Source: Novosphingobium beihaiense (GTDB lineage Bacteria; Pseudomonadota; Alphaproteobacteria; Sphingomonadales; Sphingomonadaceae). Taken from it: a stretch of 64,000 nt of DNA. Shown in pieces: positions 52,476 to 61,387 of this stretch (the stretch's first letter is position 1; each line of letters opens with the position of its first letter). The translations under genes and the position numbers were made by a program. The stretch is taken from assembly GCF_022832375.1 (NCBI RefSeq), contig NZ_JALHLG010000003.1:465932-529931 (forward strand), written 5' to 3'. A model generated the notes under the pieces. That model was not told the origin of the DNA. It did no database searches and saw nothing but the letters and a program-made list of their open reading frames with translations.

Positions 52476-53839
52476 AAAGCCTTTGCCAGAAAGGCCCGGT
52501 CGCTCTCACGCGCGGTCCATGGGCCGCCCATAAGGCCGCCCGCGCAGAACAGGACATCGGCGATCCCGCTCGTGCCATGGGCGCTCCAGGCACCGGCCAG
52601 TTCGGCCGCCAGCGGATCGTCTACCTTGTGCCCATCGCCGCGCACGTGCCGCAGCCAGGCGGCCAGCGCGGTCAGGATCGCCGGGCAACCGGCCCCGGCA
52701 GCCCCGCGCGCCGCCAGCGTTTCCAGCCAGCGCTGCGGGATCTTCTGGCTGCCGTCCATCGCGATCTGTTCCAGCCGGTGGTTCAGCGCCGGATTGGCGA
52801 AGCGTTCGAGCAGCGAGGACGCATAGGCATCGAGGTCCTGCCCCGGTGCCGCCGCAATGGTGGGGGCCGCTTCTTCCCGCATGAGCCGTTCGACCAGCGG
52901 CCGGATGTCCGGGTCGGCCACGGCCTGATGCACATAGTCGTGCCCATGCTCCAGCCCCAGATAGGCCAGCGCCGAATGGGCCCCGTTCAGCATGCGCAAC
53001 TTGGCGGTTTCGTAAGGGGCAACATCCGCGACAAGCTGTGCGCCCACCTTCTCCCACCCGGGCCGCCCGGCCACGAAACTGTCCTCGATCACCCACTGGC
53101 TGAACGGCTCGGTGAAGACGGCGGCACGATCCTCCAGTCCGATCCTTTCCGCCAGCCCGGCGCGGTCTTCGTTCGTGCTGGCGGGCACGATGCGGTCCAC
53201 CATGCTGGACGGGCAGGAGCATTCGGCGGCGAACCAGTCCAGCAGGTCGGGCGCGCGCGCCGTCAGGTATTGCTGCATCAGCCCGGCAAGCTGGCGGCCA
53301 TTGGCGGCGAGATTATCGCAGCTCAGCAGCGTCAGCCCGCCGGTCCCCGCATCCCGGCGCTGGCGCAGGGCTGTGGCCAGCAGCGGGTAGAAGCTGCCCC
53401 CATCGGCAAGGGCCAGATCGAGCGATCCGTCCGGCGCGCGGCAATAACCCTTTTCCGTGACCGTGAACGTCACGATGCGCGTCCGGGGCGCAGACAGCGC
53501 CGCCGCGAGAGCCGCCGGGCTCTGCGGCGCCACCAGAACCTCGCGCACGGCACCAATCACGCGCGTCCGCGCTACGCCGCCCGAACGCTCGGTGACGGTA
53601 TAGAGGCCGTCCTGCGGGTTCATCTGCTCCGCGACGCTGCCCGAACGCAGAGACACGCCGGTAATCGCCCAGTCCCGGTCCCCGCCGTTCATCGCCGCAT
53701 CGGTATACCACGCCTGATGCGCGCGGTGGAAAGCACCGATGCCGAAATGCACGATCCCCACCGCCTGAGCATCGCGGTCATAACCATACCGCGCCACGTC
53801 CCGGCTCAGCCTGCCAAGGTTTTCCCGCGAAAGTCTCAC
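52460..53839 (-). CDS. uxuB: Fructuronate reductase (D-mannonate oxidoreductase)
   Basis: A 459-residue mannitol-dehydrogenase-family enzyme. The NAD site is at the N-terminus (VGIVHFGIGAFHRAHQA) and the C-terminal domain has KLRMLNGAHSALAYLG with the catalytic lysine region, as well as SCPSSMVDRIVPAST. It reduces D-fructuronate to D-mannonate, the step between UxaC and ManD, both encoded nearby. The start is GTG, overlapping the uxaC stop by 4 bp (GTGA), so it is coupled to uxaC. Mannitol or altronate-type substrates (MtlD, UxaB) share the fold, but the uronate operon makes UxuB the best call. Confidence 0.82.
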   Translation of the reverse strand: MRLSRENLGRLSRDVARYGYDRDAQAVGIVHFGIGAFHRAHQAWYTDAAMNGGDRDWAITGVSLRSGSVAEQMNPQDGLYTVTERSGGVARTRVIGAVREVLVAPQSPAALAAALSAPRTRIVTFTVTEKGYCRAPDGSLDLALADGGSFYPLLATALRQRRDAGTGGLTLLSCDNLAANGRQLAGLMQQYLTARAPDLLDWFAAECSCPSSMVDRIVPASTNEDRAGLAERIGLEDRAAVFTEPFSQWVIEDSFVAGRPGWEKVGAQLVADVAPYETAKLRMLNGAHSALAYLGLEHGHDYVHQAVADPDIRPLVERLMREEAAPTIAAAPGQDLDAYASSLLERFANPALNHRLEQIAMDGSQKIPQRWLETLAARGAAGAGCPAILTALAAWLRHVRGDGHKVDDPLAAELAGAWSAHGTSGIADVLFCAGGLMGGPWTARESDRAFLAKALPRPA

Positions 53840-55242
53840 AATTTGTAGGCCTTCTTCGGAAGGTTATAGGCAAGATCCACGGCCACTTCGGCGGCCTCGT
53901 CCTCTTCCATCCGGTGTTCGGCGACCAGCCTTGCCAGGAAAGCGCAGTCGATCCGCCGGGCCACGTCATGGCGCGCCGGGATCGAAAGGAACGCACGGGT
54001 ATCGTCGTTGAAGCCCACGGTGTTGTAGAACCCGGCCGTCTCGGTCACGTGCTCACGGAAGCGGCGCATCCCCTCCGGGCTGTCATGGAACCACCAGGCA
54101 GGCCCCAGCCGCAGCGCCGGATAGTGCCCTGCAAGCGGTGCCAGTTCGCGCGAATAGACGGTTTCGTCCAGCGTGAAGAGGATCACCGTCAGCCCCGCCT
54201 CATTGCCGTAGCGCGAGAGCAACGGATGCAGCGCGCGGACATATTCGGTCGCCACCGGAATATCGGCGCCCTTGTCCCGCCCGAAGCGTTCGAAGAGCTG
54301 TGCGTTGTGATTGCGGAACGATCCCGGGTGGATCTGCATCACCAGCCCGTCTTCCAGGCTCATCCCGACCATTTCGGTAAGCATCTGCGCACGGAACAGT
54401 TCGGCCTGCGCCGCAGTGGCCCGGCCCGCGGCGACATCGGCGAACAGCGCTTCGGCCTCGGGCATCGGCAGATCGGCCGTCGCCGCCGTGGGATGGCCAT
54501 GATCGGTCGAAGTCGCCCCCATGGAGGCGAAGAACGCGCGGCGCTGGCGGTGCGCGGCGAGATAGCCCTGCCAGGTGCGGCAATCCTCTCCGGTCAATTC
54601 GGAGAGGCGATCGAGATTAGCCTGGAAGCCTTCGAATTCGGGATCGACCACCGGATCGGGGCGATAGGCAGTGAGCACCCGGCCGGACCAGCCGCTGCTG
54701 CGGATCGCCTGGTGGTGCTCCAGCGTATCGAGCGGGCTTTCGGTGGTGGTCAGCACTTCGATATTGAACCGCTCGAACAAGGCGCGCGGGCGGAATTCGG
54801 GCCGTGCCAGCATCTCCGTGATCGTATCGAAATAGAGGTCCGCCGTGTCCCCCGTCAGCCGCACATCGAGGCCGAAGACTTCGGCGAACACCCAGTCGAG
54901 CCACATGCGCGAAGGTGTGCCGCGAAACAAATGATAGTTCGCCGCAAACAAGCGCCACGCCGCGCGCGGATCGGCATCGCGGCCCTCCGCCCCGATTCCC
55001 AGCGAGGCGAGCGGTATGCCCTGCGAATAGAGCATGCGGAACAGGTAATGGTCCGGCTGCAGCAACAGCGCGCTGGCGTTTTCAAAGGGCGCATCGGACG
55101 CGAACCACGCGGGGTCCGTGTGGCCATGCGGACTGATGATGGGAAGGCTGCTGACTTCCCGGTAAAGCGCCCGGGCAATGCCCCGCGTGCGATCGTCAGC
55201 CGGAAACAGACGATCGGCGGACAGACGAAGAGACGGTGCCAT
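53836..55242 (-). CDS. uxaC: Uronate isomerase
   Basis: A 468-residue amidohydrolase-superfamily enzyme that converts D-glucuronate to D-fructuronate (and galacturonate to tagaturonate). The early metal motif SPHGHTDP is present, with later histidines in EVLTTTESPLDTLEHH and GTFDLD-type segments near the C-terminus, and the substrate arginine region MWLDWVFAEVFG. GGAGG lies 4 bp before the ATG at 55242. It is the first gene of a two-gene minus-strand operon with uxuB and begins 18 bp after the GntR regulator stop, so all three may be co-transcribed from 56060. Confidence 0.88.
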   Translation of the reverse strand: MAPSLRLSADRLFPADDRTRGIARALYREVSSLPIISPHGHTDPAWFASDAPFENASALLLQPDHYLFRMLYSQGIPLASLGIGAEGRDADPRAAWRLFAANYHLFRGTPSRMWLDWVFAEVFGLDVRLTGDTADLYFDTITEMLARPEFRPRALFERFNIEVLTTTESPLDTLEHHQAIRSSGWSGRVLTAYRPDPVVDPEFEGFQANLDRLSELTGEDCRTWQGYLAAHRQRRAFFASMGATSTDHGHPTAATADLPMPEAEALFADVAAGRATAAQAELFRAQMLTEMVGMSLEDGLVMQIHPGSFRNHNAQLFERFGRDKGADIPVATEYVRALHPLLSRYGNEAGLTVILFTLDETVYSRELAPLAGHYPALRLGPAWWFHDSPEGMRRFREHVTETAGFYNTVGFNDDTRAFLSIPARHDVARRIDCAFLARLVAEHRMEEDEAAEVAVDLAYNLPKKAYKL

Positions 55243-55259
55243 CAAACCTCCGCTACCGG

Positions 55260-56060
55260 TCAAATCCGCGCCACTACGCCGAACCGCTGGCGCTGGCTGT
55301 CCACCGACTTGCGCGCTTCGGCCAGCGCCTTTTCCTCGACAGCGAACAGCAGATGCTTGATCACCGCTTCCAGATGCCCGCGCATGGCCGTGCGGGCCGC
55401 TTTGGGATCACGGCTGCGCAGCGCCTCCACAATCGCGGTGTGCTCGTCCACCACCGGCAGCACGTTCGCAGTGCGCGCCTGTTCCAGCAGCAACGTGCAT
55501 TCGGCCGAATTCCAGCGCTGGAGCCAGAGATCCTCCACGGTCTTTTCCACGGCGGCATTCCGCGTGGCCCGTGCGATCGCCATGTGGAAGGCCATGTCGG
55601 CATTCTCCTCGGCGATATGCTCCTCGTTCTGTTCGCGAATGGCCGCCACGAGCTGTTCCAGCCGCGCAATTTCCTCGTCGGTGATATGCACAGCGGCAAG
55701 CGCCGCCGCTTCGCCTTCGAAGACCAGACGCGCTTCGAGCAGTTCGAACGGGCTGACGCTGAAACGCGGCTCGTCGCTTTCGCCGGGCAGACGGATGACG
55801 AACGTGCCCGCCCCCAGCCGGACCTCGATCAGCCCCAGAACCTCCAGCGCCAGCATCGCCTCGCGAACGACCGGGCGGCTGACCTTCATCCTCACCGCCA
55901 GATCGCGTTCGGCGGGCATTTTATCGCCAATGGCGAACTTGCCCGACTGCAGATCCTCGATCAGGGCGGCGGCAACGCGCTTGTAGAGCCGGGATTCGTC
56001 CGCACCGATCGCGGAGAGTTCCGGATTGGCCCGCGGTAACGCCCGCTCGGTTTTCTTCAT
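55260..56060 (-). CDS. GntR-family regulator, FadR/FCD type (UxuR-like)
   Basis: A 266-residue regulator. The winged helix (about residues 22-90) contains [23 protein letters not shown], seen as [18 protein letters not shown], and the C-terminal all-helical FCD domain (about residues 105-245) has the metal-binding pattern DMAFHMAI and [12 protein letters not shown], with a final histidine in [12 protein letters not shown] regulators of this subgroup (UxuR, ExuR) respond to fructuronate or glucuronate. The ATG at 56060 is preferred; an ATG two codons earlier is too close to AAAGG. It is divergent from manD with a clear palindromic operator between. Confidence 0.88.
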   Translation of the reverse strand: MKKTERALPRANPELSAIGADESRLYKRVAAALIEDLQSGKFAIGDKMPAERDLAVRMKVSRPVVREAMLALEVLGLIEVRLGAGTFVIRLPGESDEPRFSVSPFELLEARLVFEGEAAALAAVHITDEEIARLEQLVAAIREQNEEHIAEENADMAFHMAIARATRNAAVEKTVEDLWLQRWNSAECTLLLEQARTANVLPVVDEHTAIVEALRSRDPKAARTAMRGHLEAVIKHLLFAVEEKALAEARKSVDSQRQRFGVVARI

Positions 56061-56085
56061 CAGCATCACCTTTCTATTGCGGTCG

Positions 56086-56107
56086 TACCACTTTCTTGCA
56101 AGTGGTA
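56086..56107. promoter_or_regulatory. Candidate operator of the GntR regulator
   Basis: A perfect inverted repeat with 8-bp arms TACCACTT (56086-56093) and AAGTGGTA (56100-56107) around TCTTGC. It lies 26 bp from the regulator start and 57 bp before manD, and has the TGGT/ACCA elements usual for FadR-subfamily sites. Confidence 0.65.
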
Positions 56108-56163
56108 AAACTGCTTTGCGGCCACGCCGCATATCTCGGAAGATCAGGGGCATCGGGAAAAAC

Positions 56164-57372
56164 ATGAAGATCCAGTCCGCGAAAGTCATTGTGACCTGCC
56201 CGGGCCGCAATTTCGTCACTCTCAAGATCGTGACCGATCAGGGCGTTTACGGCATCGGCGACGCCACGCTGAACGGGCGGGAAAAGGCGGTGGTCTCCTA
56301 TCTGGAAGACCACGTGATCCCCTGCCTCACCGGCATGGACCCGCGCCGGATCGAGGATATCTGGCAATACCTCTATCGCGGTGCCTACTGGCGGCGCGGC
56401 CCGGTAACGATGCGCGCCATAGCGGCGGTGGACATGGCGCTGTGGGACATCAAGGGCAAGATGGCCGGGATGCCGGTTTATGACCTGCTTGGCGGCAAGA
56501 GCCGCGAGCGGGTGATGGTCTATGGCCATGCCAATGGCGCGGACATCGACGAGACGGTCGATGCGGTCGGCCACTATATCGACATGGGCTACAAGGCGAT
56601 CCGCGCGCAGACCGGCGTGCCGGGCATCAAGGATGCCTATGGCGTGGGGCGCGGCAAGCTCTATTACGAACCGGCCGATGCCGCCCTGCCCTCGCTCACC
56701 GGGTGGGACACGCGCAAGGCGCTGAACTACGTGCCCAAGCTGTTCGAGAAGCTGCGCGCGACTTACGGCTTCGACCATCACCTGCTGCATGACGGCCACC
56801 ACCGCTACACCCCGCAGGAAGCGGCAAATCTGGGCAAGATGCTGGAACCCTACCAGCTCTTCTGGTTCGAGGACTGCACGCCTGCCGAAAATCAGGAAGC
56901 CTTCAAACTGGTGCGCCAGCACACCGTCACCCCGCTGGCGGTGGGCGAGATCTTCAACACGATCTGGGATGCCAAGGATCTGATCCAGAACCAGCTGATC
57001 GACTATATCCGCGCCACCGTGGTCGGCGCGGGCGGGCTCACGCATCTGCGCCGCATCGCCGATCTGGCCGCGCTCTATCAGGTGCGCACCGGCAGCCACG
57101 GCGCCACCGACCTTTCGCCGGTAACGATGGGCTGCGCGCTGCACTTCGATACCTGGGTGCCCAACTTCGGCATTCAGGAATACATGCGCCACACCGAGGA
57201 GACAGACGCCGTCTTCCCGCATGATTACCGTTTCGAGGATGGCCACCTGATCGTGGGCGAAACGCCGGGCCATGGCGTGGACATCGACGAAGCGCTTGCC
57301 GCGAAGTATCCCTACAAGCCCGCCTACCTGCCGGTCGCCCGGCTGGAGGACGGGACGATGTGGAACTGGTAA
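56164..57372 (+). CDS. manD: D-mannonate dehydratase, enolase superfamily
   Basis: A 402-residue enolase-superfamily dehydratase that converts D-mannonate to 2-keto-3-deoxygluconate. It has the same length and residue numbers as the structurally studied Novosphingobium aromaticivorans ManD: Tyr159 and His212 as acid-base residues, and Asp210, Glu236 and Glu262 as Mg ligands. The active-site loop [15 protein letters not shown] is complete and the HDGHHR and GEIFNTIWD segments are intact. The ATG at 56164 is the natural start. It is the first gene of a plus-strand operon (manD-kdgK-SGNH). It replaces the unrelated UxuA dehydratase used by enteric bacteria. This is a high-activity ManD by its active-site residues. 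Confidence 0.95.
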   Translation: MKIQSAKVIVTCPGRNFVTLKIVTDQGVYGIGDATLNGREKAVVSYLEDHVIPCLTGMDPRRIEDIWQYLYRGAYWRRGPVTMRAIAAVDMALWDIKGKMAGMPVYDLLGGKSRERVMVYGHANGADIDETVDAVGHYIDMGYKAIRAQTGVPGIKDAYGVGRGKLYYEPADAALPSLTGWDTRKALNYVPKLFEKLRATYGFDHHLLHDGHHRYTPQEAANLGKMLEPYQLFWFEDCTPAENQEAFKLVRQHTVTPLAVGEIFNTIWDAKDLIQNQLIDYIRATVVGAGGLTHLRRIADLAALYQVRTGSHGATDLSPVTMGCALHFDTWVPNFGIQEYMRHTEETDAVFPHDYRFEDGHLIVGETPGHGVDIDEALAAKYPYKPAYLPVARLEDGTMWNW

Positions 57373-57399
57373 GCCTCGCGGCGAAGGACATCTGCGGAA

Positions 57400-58308
57400 A
57401 TGGCAAGAATCGTCTGCCTGGGTGAGGCCATGCTCGAACTTTCGGGCCATGGCGATGACTGGCATCTGGGCTTTGGCGGCGATACGCTGAACACCGCCGT
57501 GCACCTGGCCCGCAGCGGGCACGATACGGCCTATATGACCGCGCTGGGCAGCGATCCGTTCAGCGCGGATTTACCCGCGCGCTGGCAGGCCGAGGGCATC
57601 GATACCAGCCTCGTTGTCACACACCCCAAGCGCAACACCGGCCTCTACGCCATCACCACGGACGAGCAGGGCGAACGCAGCTTCACCTACTGGCGCGAGG
57701 CGAGCGCAGCGCGCGCGATGTTCGAACTGGAAGCCATCGACGATGCCATAGCCCGGGCGGAAACGGCGGACCTGCTCTATTTCTCGCTGATCTCGCTGGC
57801 GATCCTGCCTCCGCAAGGGCGGCAGGATCTGCTGCGCCTGGCCGGACGCGTGCGCGATAACGGCGGGCTGGTGGCCTTCGACGGCAATTACCGGCCGCGC
57901 CTGTGGGAATCGCAGGAGGCCGCCATCCGCATGCGCGACAGGGCCTTGCCCTTCGCCGACATCGGCCTGCCCACGTTCGAAGACGAAGCCGCGCTGAGCG
58001 GCGCGGAAACGCCGGAAGAAACCGTCACGCACTGGCAACGGCAAGGCTGCGGCGAAGTGATCGTGAAACTGGGCGCGGAGGGGTGCCTGCTGCCCGATGG
58101 CAGCCCCTGCCCCGTCCCCGAAACGCTGCAGCCGATCGACACCAGCGGCGCAGGCGATGCTTTCAGCGCGGGATATCTTGCCGCGCGCCTCAACGGCGTA
58201 CCGGACAAAGCCGCTGCGCAGGCGGGGCATGCCCTGGCAGGCTGGTGCGTCATGCGGCGCGGCGCCATCCCGGCAGCAGATGACGAGGCACCGTACCGGA
58301 AGATTTGA
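57400..58308 (+). CDS. kdgK: 2-Keto-3-deoxygluconate kinase
   Basis: A 302-residue PfkB/ribokinase-family kinase that phosphorylates KDG at O-6 with ATP, feeding the Entner-Doudoroff aldolase. The N-terminal GGDTLNTAVHLARSG and the C-terminal anion-hole and base motif DTSGAGDAFSAGYLAA are both present, as is FDGNYRPRLW, seen in KdgK proteins. It begins 27 bp after manD. The next enzyme, KDPG aldolase, is not in the window. Its place directly after ManD argues for KDG rather than another sugar substrate. Confidence 0.88.
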   Translation: MARIVCLGEAMLELSGHGDDWHLGFGGDTLNTAVHLARSGHDTAYMTALGSDPFSADLPARWQAEGIDTSLVVTHPKRNTGLYAITTDEQGERSFTYWREASAARAMFELEAIDDAIARAETADLLYFSLISLAILPPQGRQDLLRLAGRVRDNGGLVAFDGNYRPRLWESQEAAIRMRDRALPFADIGLPTFEDEAALSGAETPEETVTHWQRQGCGEVIVKLGAEGCLLPDGSPCPVPETLQPIDTSGAGDAFSAGYLAARLNGVPDKAAAQAGHALAGWCVMRRGAIPAADDEAPYRKI

Positions 58309-58347
58309 ACTGCATAGATTATAGGCAAAAAAGACAGGGGGAGAACG

Positions 58348-59205
58348 ATGTTCAAGAAAGCGTACCGCACAGCCGCTTCACTGACAAAGCCGGGATTGAT
58401 TGCGATGTTCACGGCATCAACCCTGGCCTCCTGCGCCGGCACGGCGCCTGTCCCATCTGCGAAGCTGCCAATCACAGGACAGTACGTGGCCATGGGCAGT
58501 TCCTATGCGGCCGGTCCGATGCTGGGCAGCCCCAAGCCCGGCACACCGTCGCGCTGCGGCCGCGACAACAACAACTACGCCACATTGCTCGCAGCACGTA
58601 TGGGTCTGGACCTGATTGACGTGTCGTGCAGCGGCGCCACGACCGCGCATATTCTGGGTCCCTGGAAAGAGCTTCCCGCACAGCTTGATGCCCTCACTCC
58701 GGACACGCGGCTCGTGACCGTCACGATCGGCGGCAATGACGTGAACTATGTCAGGAATGTCTACGTAGCGAGTTGCAATCCCGCCGGGCACAAGTGTCCG
58801 CCGCTGCTATTGCCGACGGAAGCCGACTGGCAGAACCTGGAAGCCCACCTGACCGCGATCGGCCGTGAGGTTCACGCCAGATCGCCGAAAGCCACACTGG
58901 TCTTCGTGGAATATGTAACGCTCGTCCCGGACGGTAAGGTCTGCGCCGCCGTCCCGCTTTCAGATACGAAAGCCGCGACGATGCGTGAACAGGGCAAGAG
59001 GCTTGCTGCCGTGACCGCTCAGGCAGCAAAGGAAACCGGAGCACTGCTGATAGACACCAGCGCTCTCTCCGCCCATCATACACCCTGCGATGCCGATCCG
59101 TGGAGCATGGGCGCGCCAAATACCGGCCCCGGCGCTCCCTGGCATCCGAGCGCGGCCGGGATGCGGAGCATCGCCGATGCGCTTGTCCGCAAGCTGCAAG
59201 GTTAG
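58348..59205 (+). CDS. SGNH/GDSL-type hydrolase, predicted lipoprotein
   Basis: A 285-residue exported esterase-like protein. The lipobox LASC (about residue 28) predicts a lipoprotein. The SGNH blocks are GSSYAAG (nucleophile serine, about residue 51), TIGGNDVNY (block III, GxND) and PWHPSAAGM (block V with catalytic histidine). Four cysteines may form disulfides. GGGGGAG lies 7 bp before the ATG. It follows kdgK by 39 bp and is ended by a strong terminator. Such enzymes often remove acetyl or other acyl groups from sugars or plant polymers; a glucuronoyl or acetyl ester linked to uronic acids would explain its place in the uronate operon (inference). Confidence 0.75.
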   Translation: MFKKAYRTAASLTKPGLIAMFTASTLASCAGTAPVPSAKLPITGQYVAMGSSYAAGPMLGSPKPGTPSRCGRDNNNYATLLAARMGLDLIDVSCSGATTAHILGPWKELPAQLDALTPDTRLVTVTIGGNDVNYVRNVYVASCNPAGHKCPPLLLPTEADWQNLEAHLTAIGREVHARSPKATLVFVEYVTLVPDGKVCAAVPLSDTKAATMREQGKRLAAVTAQAAKETGALLIDTSALSAHHTPCDADPWSMGAPNTGPGAPWHPSAAGMRSIADALVRKLQG

Positions 59206-59218
59206 GACGGATCGATCG

Positions 59219-59242
59219 GCGCCCGCCTTCAGGCGGGCGCCT
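59219..59242. terminator. Terminator between the SGNH gene and the transporter
   Basis: A perfect 10-bp stem (GGCGCCCGCC at 59219-59228 and its complement at 59233-59242) with loop TTCA, followed by TTTA. It lies 14 bp after the SGNH stop and covers the last codons of the convergent transporter gene. Confidence 0.75.
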
Positions 59243-60503
59243 TTACGGGGTTGCTGTTCTCACGCCAGCCGCGCAGGAGCGCCCAGAGCACGGCGGCACC
59301 CATAATATCGAGCGCGGCCAGCGCCACGAACAGCGGGCTGTATCCGTAAACGTCCGCGCTCTGGCCGATGATCAGCGTGAACAACATCCCGCCGATCCAC
59401 GCGATCGTTCCGGCCATACCGCTGGCAGTCGCCACCGTGCGCGGCTCGAACAAGTCCGAGCACAAGGTGATGAGCGCGCCATTGAGCATCTGGTGCGCGA
59501 AACCGCCCACGCAGAACAGCGCGATGGCGAGCCCCGGCGATCCGGCAAGGCCGATACAGGCCGGGCCGATCATGCACATGGCCCCCAGAGTCATCGTCAC
59601 CTTGCGTGAGGCGATCATGCCCGCGCCGCGCCGCATCAGCACCGGCGGCACCAGCCCGGCGGCGAGAGAGCCCAGATCGGCCGCCAGAAACGGCAGCCAG
59701 GCCCACATCGCCACGCCCTTGAGATCGAGCCCCCAGACCGAAACGAGATAGAGCGGGATGAAGAAATTGAACGTCTGCCAGGCCGGTTCGGCGAGGAAAC
59801 GCGGGATGGCGATCGCCCAGAAACCGCGCGAGCGCAGCACCGCCTTGCGTGTAGCCGGGCGAGCGCTGCTCTCTGTGGTCTGCCGCTGGTCCTGCACGAT
59901 CAGATCCCGCTCGGCCGGGGTGATACGCGGGTGATCCTGCGGCGTGCGGTAAGCGAACCACCAGAGCAGCGCCCAGACCACACTCAACGCGCCGGTCACA
60001 TAGAACGCCGATTCCCAGCCCCAATTGAGAATGCAGAACACCACCAGCGGCGGCGCGGCGATATTGCCCACGCTCGTGCCCATCTGGAACGCGCTGGTCG
60101 CCAACGGCCTTTCGCGCGCGGGGAACCATTCCGAAACCGCCTTGGTCCCGGCGGGGATCGCCGCCGCCTCGGTCGCGCCGAGCAATCCGCGCATGAAAGC
60201 GAGACCCTGCCATCCGCCCACCAACCCATGCGCCATGTTGGACAGCGCCCAGCCCATCGCGAAGATGAAGAACCCCAGCCGCGTGCCCAGCGCATCGAGC
60301 ACGGCACCGGCTACGGTCTGCATCACCGTGTAGGCTGCCTGAAAAGCCATAACGACCCAGCTGTATTCCTCGGTCGACATGCCGAACTCGGCCTTGATCG
60401 TCGGCGCGGCCACGGAAAGCGTCGAGCGAGCCAGATAGTTCAGCACCGTGCCCAGCGTGACCAGCCCGATGATCCACCAGCGCAGCGGGATACGGCGGAT
60501 CAT
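59229..60503 (-). CDS. exuT: Hexuronate-type MFS transporter (anion:cation symporter family)
   Basis: A 424-residue inner-membrane transporter with about 12 helices. The N-terminus RWWIIGLVTLGTVLNYLARS, with NYLARSTLSVA in TM1, and GLLGATEAAAIPAGTKAVSEWFP, in parts, match the ACS family (ExuT, GudP). It should move glucuronate, galacturonate or a related sugar acid together with protons or sodium. Its start overlaps the stop of the TIM-barrel gene (ATGA), so the GH2, TIM-barrel and transporter genes form one operon on the minus strand. With the uronate enzymes on both flanks, glucuronate is the most likely substrate. Confidence 0.8.
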   Translation of the reverse strand: MIRRIPLRWWIIGLVTLGTVLNYLARSTLSVAAPTIKAEFGMSTEEYSWVVMAFQAAYTVMQTVAGAVLDALGTRLGFFIFAMGWALSNMAHGLVGGWQGLAFMRGLLGATEAAAIPAGTKAVSEWFPARERPLATSAFQMGTSVGNIAAPPLVVFCILNWGWESAFYVTGALSVVWALLWWFAYRTPQDHPRITPAERDLIVQDQRQTTESSARPATRKAVLRSRGFWAIAIPRFLAEPAWQTFNFFIPLYLVSVWGLDLKGVAMWAWLPFLAADLGSLAAGLVPPVLMRRGAGMIASRKVTMTLGAMCMIGPACIGLAGSPGLAIALFCVGGFAHQMLNGALITLCSDLFEPRTVATASGMAGTIAWIGGMLFTLIIGQSADVYGYSPLFVALAALDIMGAAVLWALLRGWRENSNPVKAPA

Positions 60504-61387
60504 GCCTCGCCCGCCCGCACGGCCAGCAGGAAGCGCGCGGCGGAAGCGGCCGCTGCCATGCCGTCGTCAGGCTGATCGACTTCGACATAGCCGATCGCAT
60601 CGGTGATCTTGTCGAGCTTTGGCAGCAGCGTGGCATAGTCCAACCGCCCCGCACCGGGCTCCACCAGTTGCTTGATCATGTCCTTGCCGCGCGAGGGATC
60701 GACATCCTTGAGGTGCAGCGAGCGGACGCGCGGCCCATACGTGGAGACCACGGTGAACGGATCGGCGCCGCCAAGCCAGGCCCAGGCCAGGTCGATTTCG
60801 AAGCCGACGAGGCTTGGGGGATAGGTACGCGCGATGATTTCCAGCGGGGTCTCGCCATCCAGCGGCTTAAAGTCCCACCAATGGTTGTGATAGACCAGCG
60901 TCAGGCCCAATTCGCGCGCGGTTTCGGCCATCTTGCCCAGTTCGGGCAGCCATTTGTCAAACGCAGCACGCGTGGTCTGCCCGAATTTCGCGCCCCGAAA
61001 GAACACGGGCGCAGCGGTATAAGCGAGGATCGACGCCCCGATCTCCACGGCCTGTTCCGCCTGTTCGCGAAACCCTCCGGCAAAGCCGTAGCGGGCGACG
61101 CCGACTTGCATGCCCGCCTCCCGCACCAGCGCAGCCCGTTCCTTCGGCCCCAGCGCGAAGACTTCGCCGGGCCGGTTGCCCGCCAGGCTCATGCCCAGAT
61201 GCGTGTACCCCATCCCCGCCAGCTTGCGCAGCGTTCCGGCATAGTCCTCCTGCAGCGCCTTGGTCACAGTCATTTCAAGCACGCCAAGCGGACGGCGGCG
61301 AGGCGCCGCAGAGGCGCTGACACAGGCGCCAAGGCTGCCCGCCCCCAGCAGCGCGATCGCCGCCCGGCGGTCCAATGCCCGGATCAC
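60500..61387 (-). CDS. Exported sugar isomerase/epimerase-like TIM-barrel protein
   Basis: A 295-residue protein of the xylose-isomerase-like TIM-barrel (AP endonuclease 2) family. The N-terminus DRRAAIALLGAGSLGAC has a twin-arginine-like start and a lipobox LGAC, so it is probably exported as a lipoprotein. Metal ligands are suggested by YHNHWWDF, GFEIDLAWAW, SLHLKDVD and GYVEVDQPDD. The start is GTG, overlapping the GH2 stop (GTGA). Cytoplasmic relatives are sugar isomerases or epimerases; exported relatives are poorly known, and some TIM barrels of this fold break 3-keto glycosides or C-glycosides. Its reaction here is not known, but it must work with the GH2 enzyme before uptake. Confidence 0.65.
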   Translation of the reverse strand: MIRALDRRAAIALLGAGSLGACVSASAAPRRRPLGVLEMTVTKALQEDYAGTLRKLAGMGYTHLGMSLAGNRPGEVFALGPKERAALVREAGMQVGVARYGFAGGFREQAEQAVEIGASILAYTAAPVFFRGAKFGQTTRAAFDKWLPELGKMAETARELGLTLVYHNHWWDFKPLDGETPLEIIARTYPPSLVGFEIDLAWAWLGGADPFTVVSTYGPRVRSLHLKDVDPSRGKDMIKQLVEPGAGRLDYATLLPKLDKITDAIGYVEVDQPDDGMAAAASAARFLLAVRAGEA

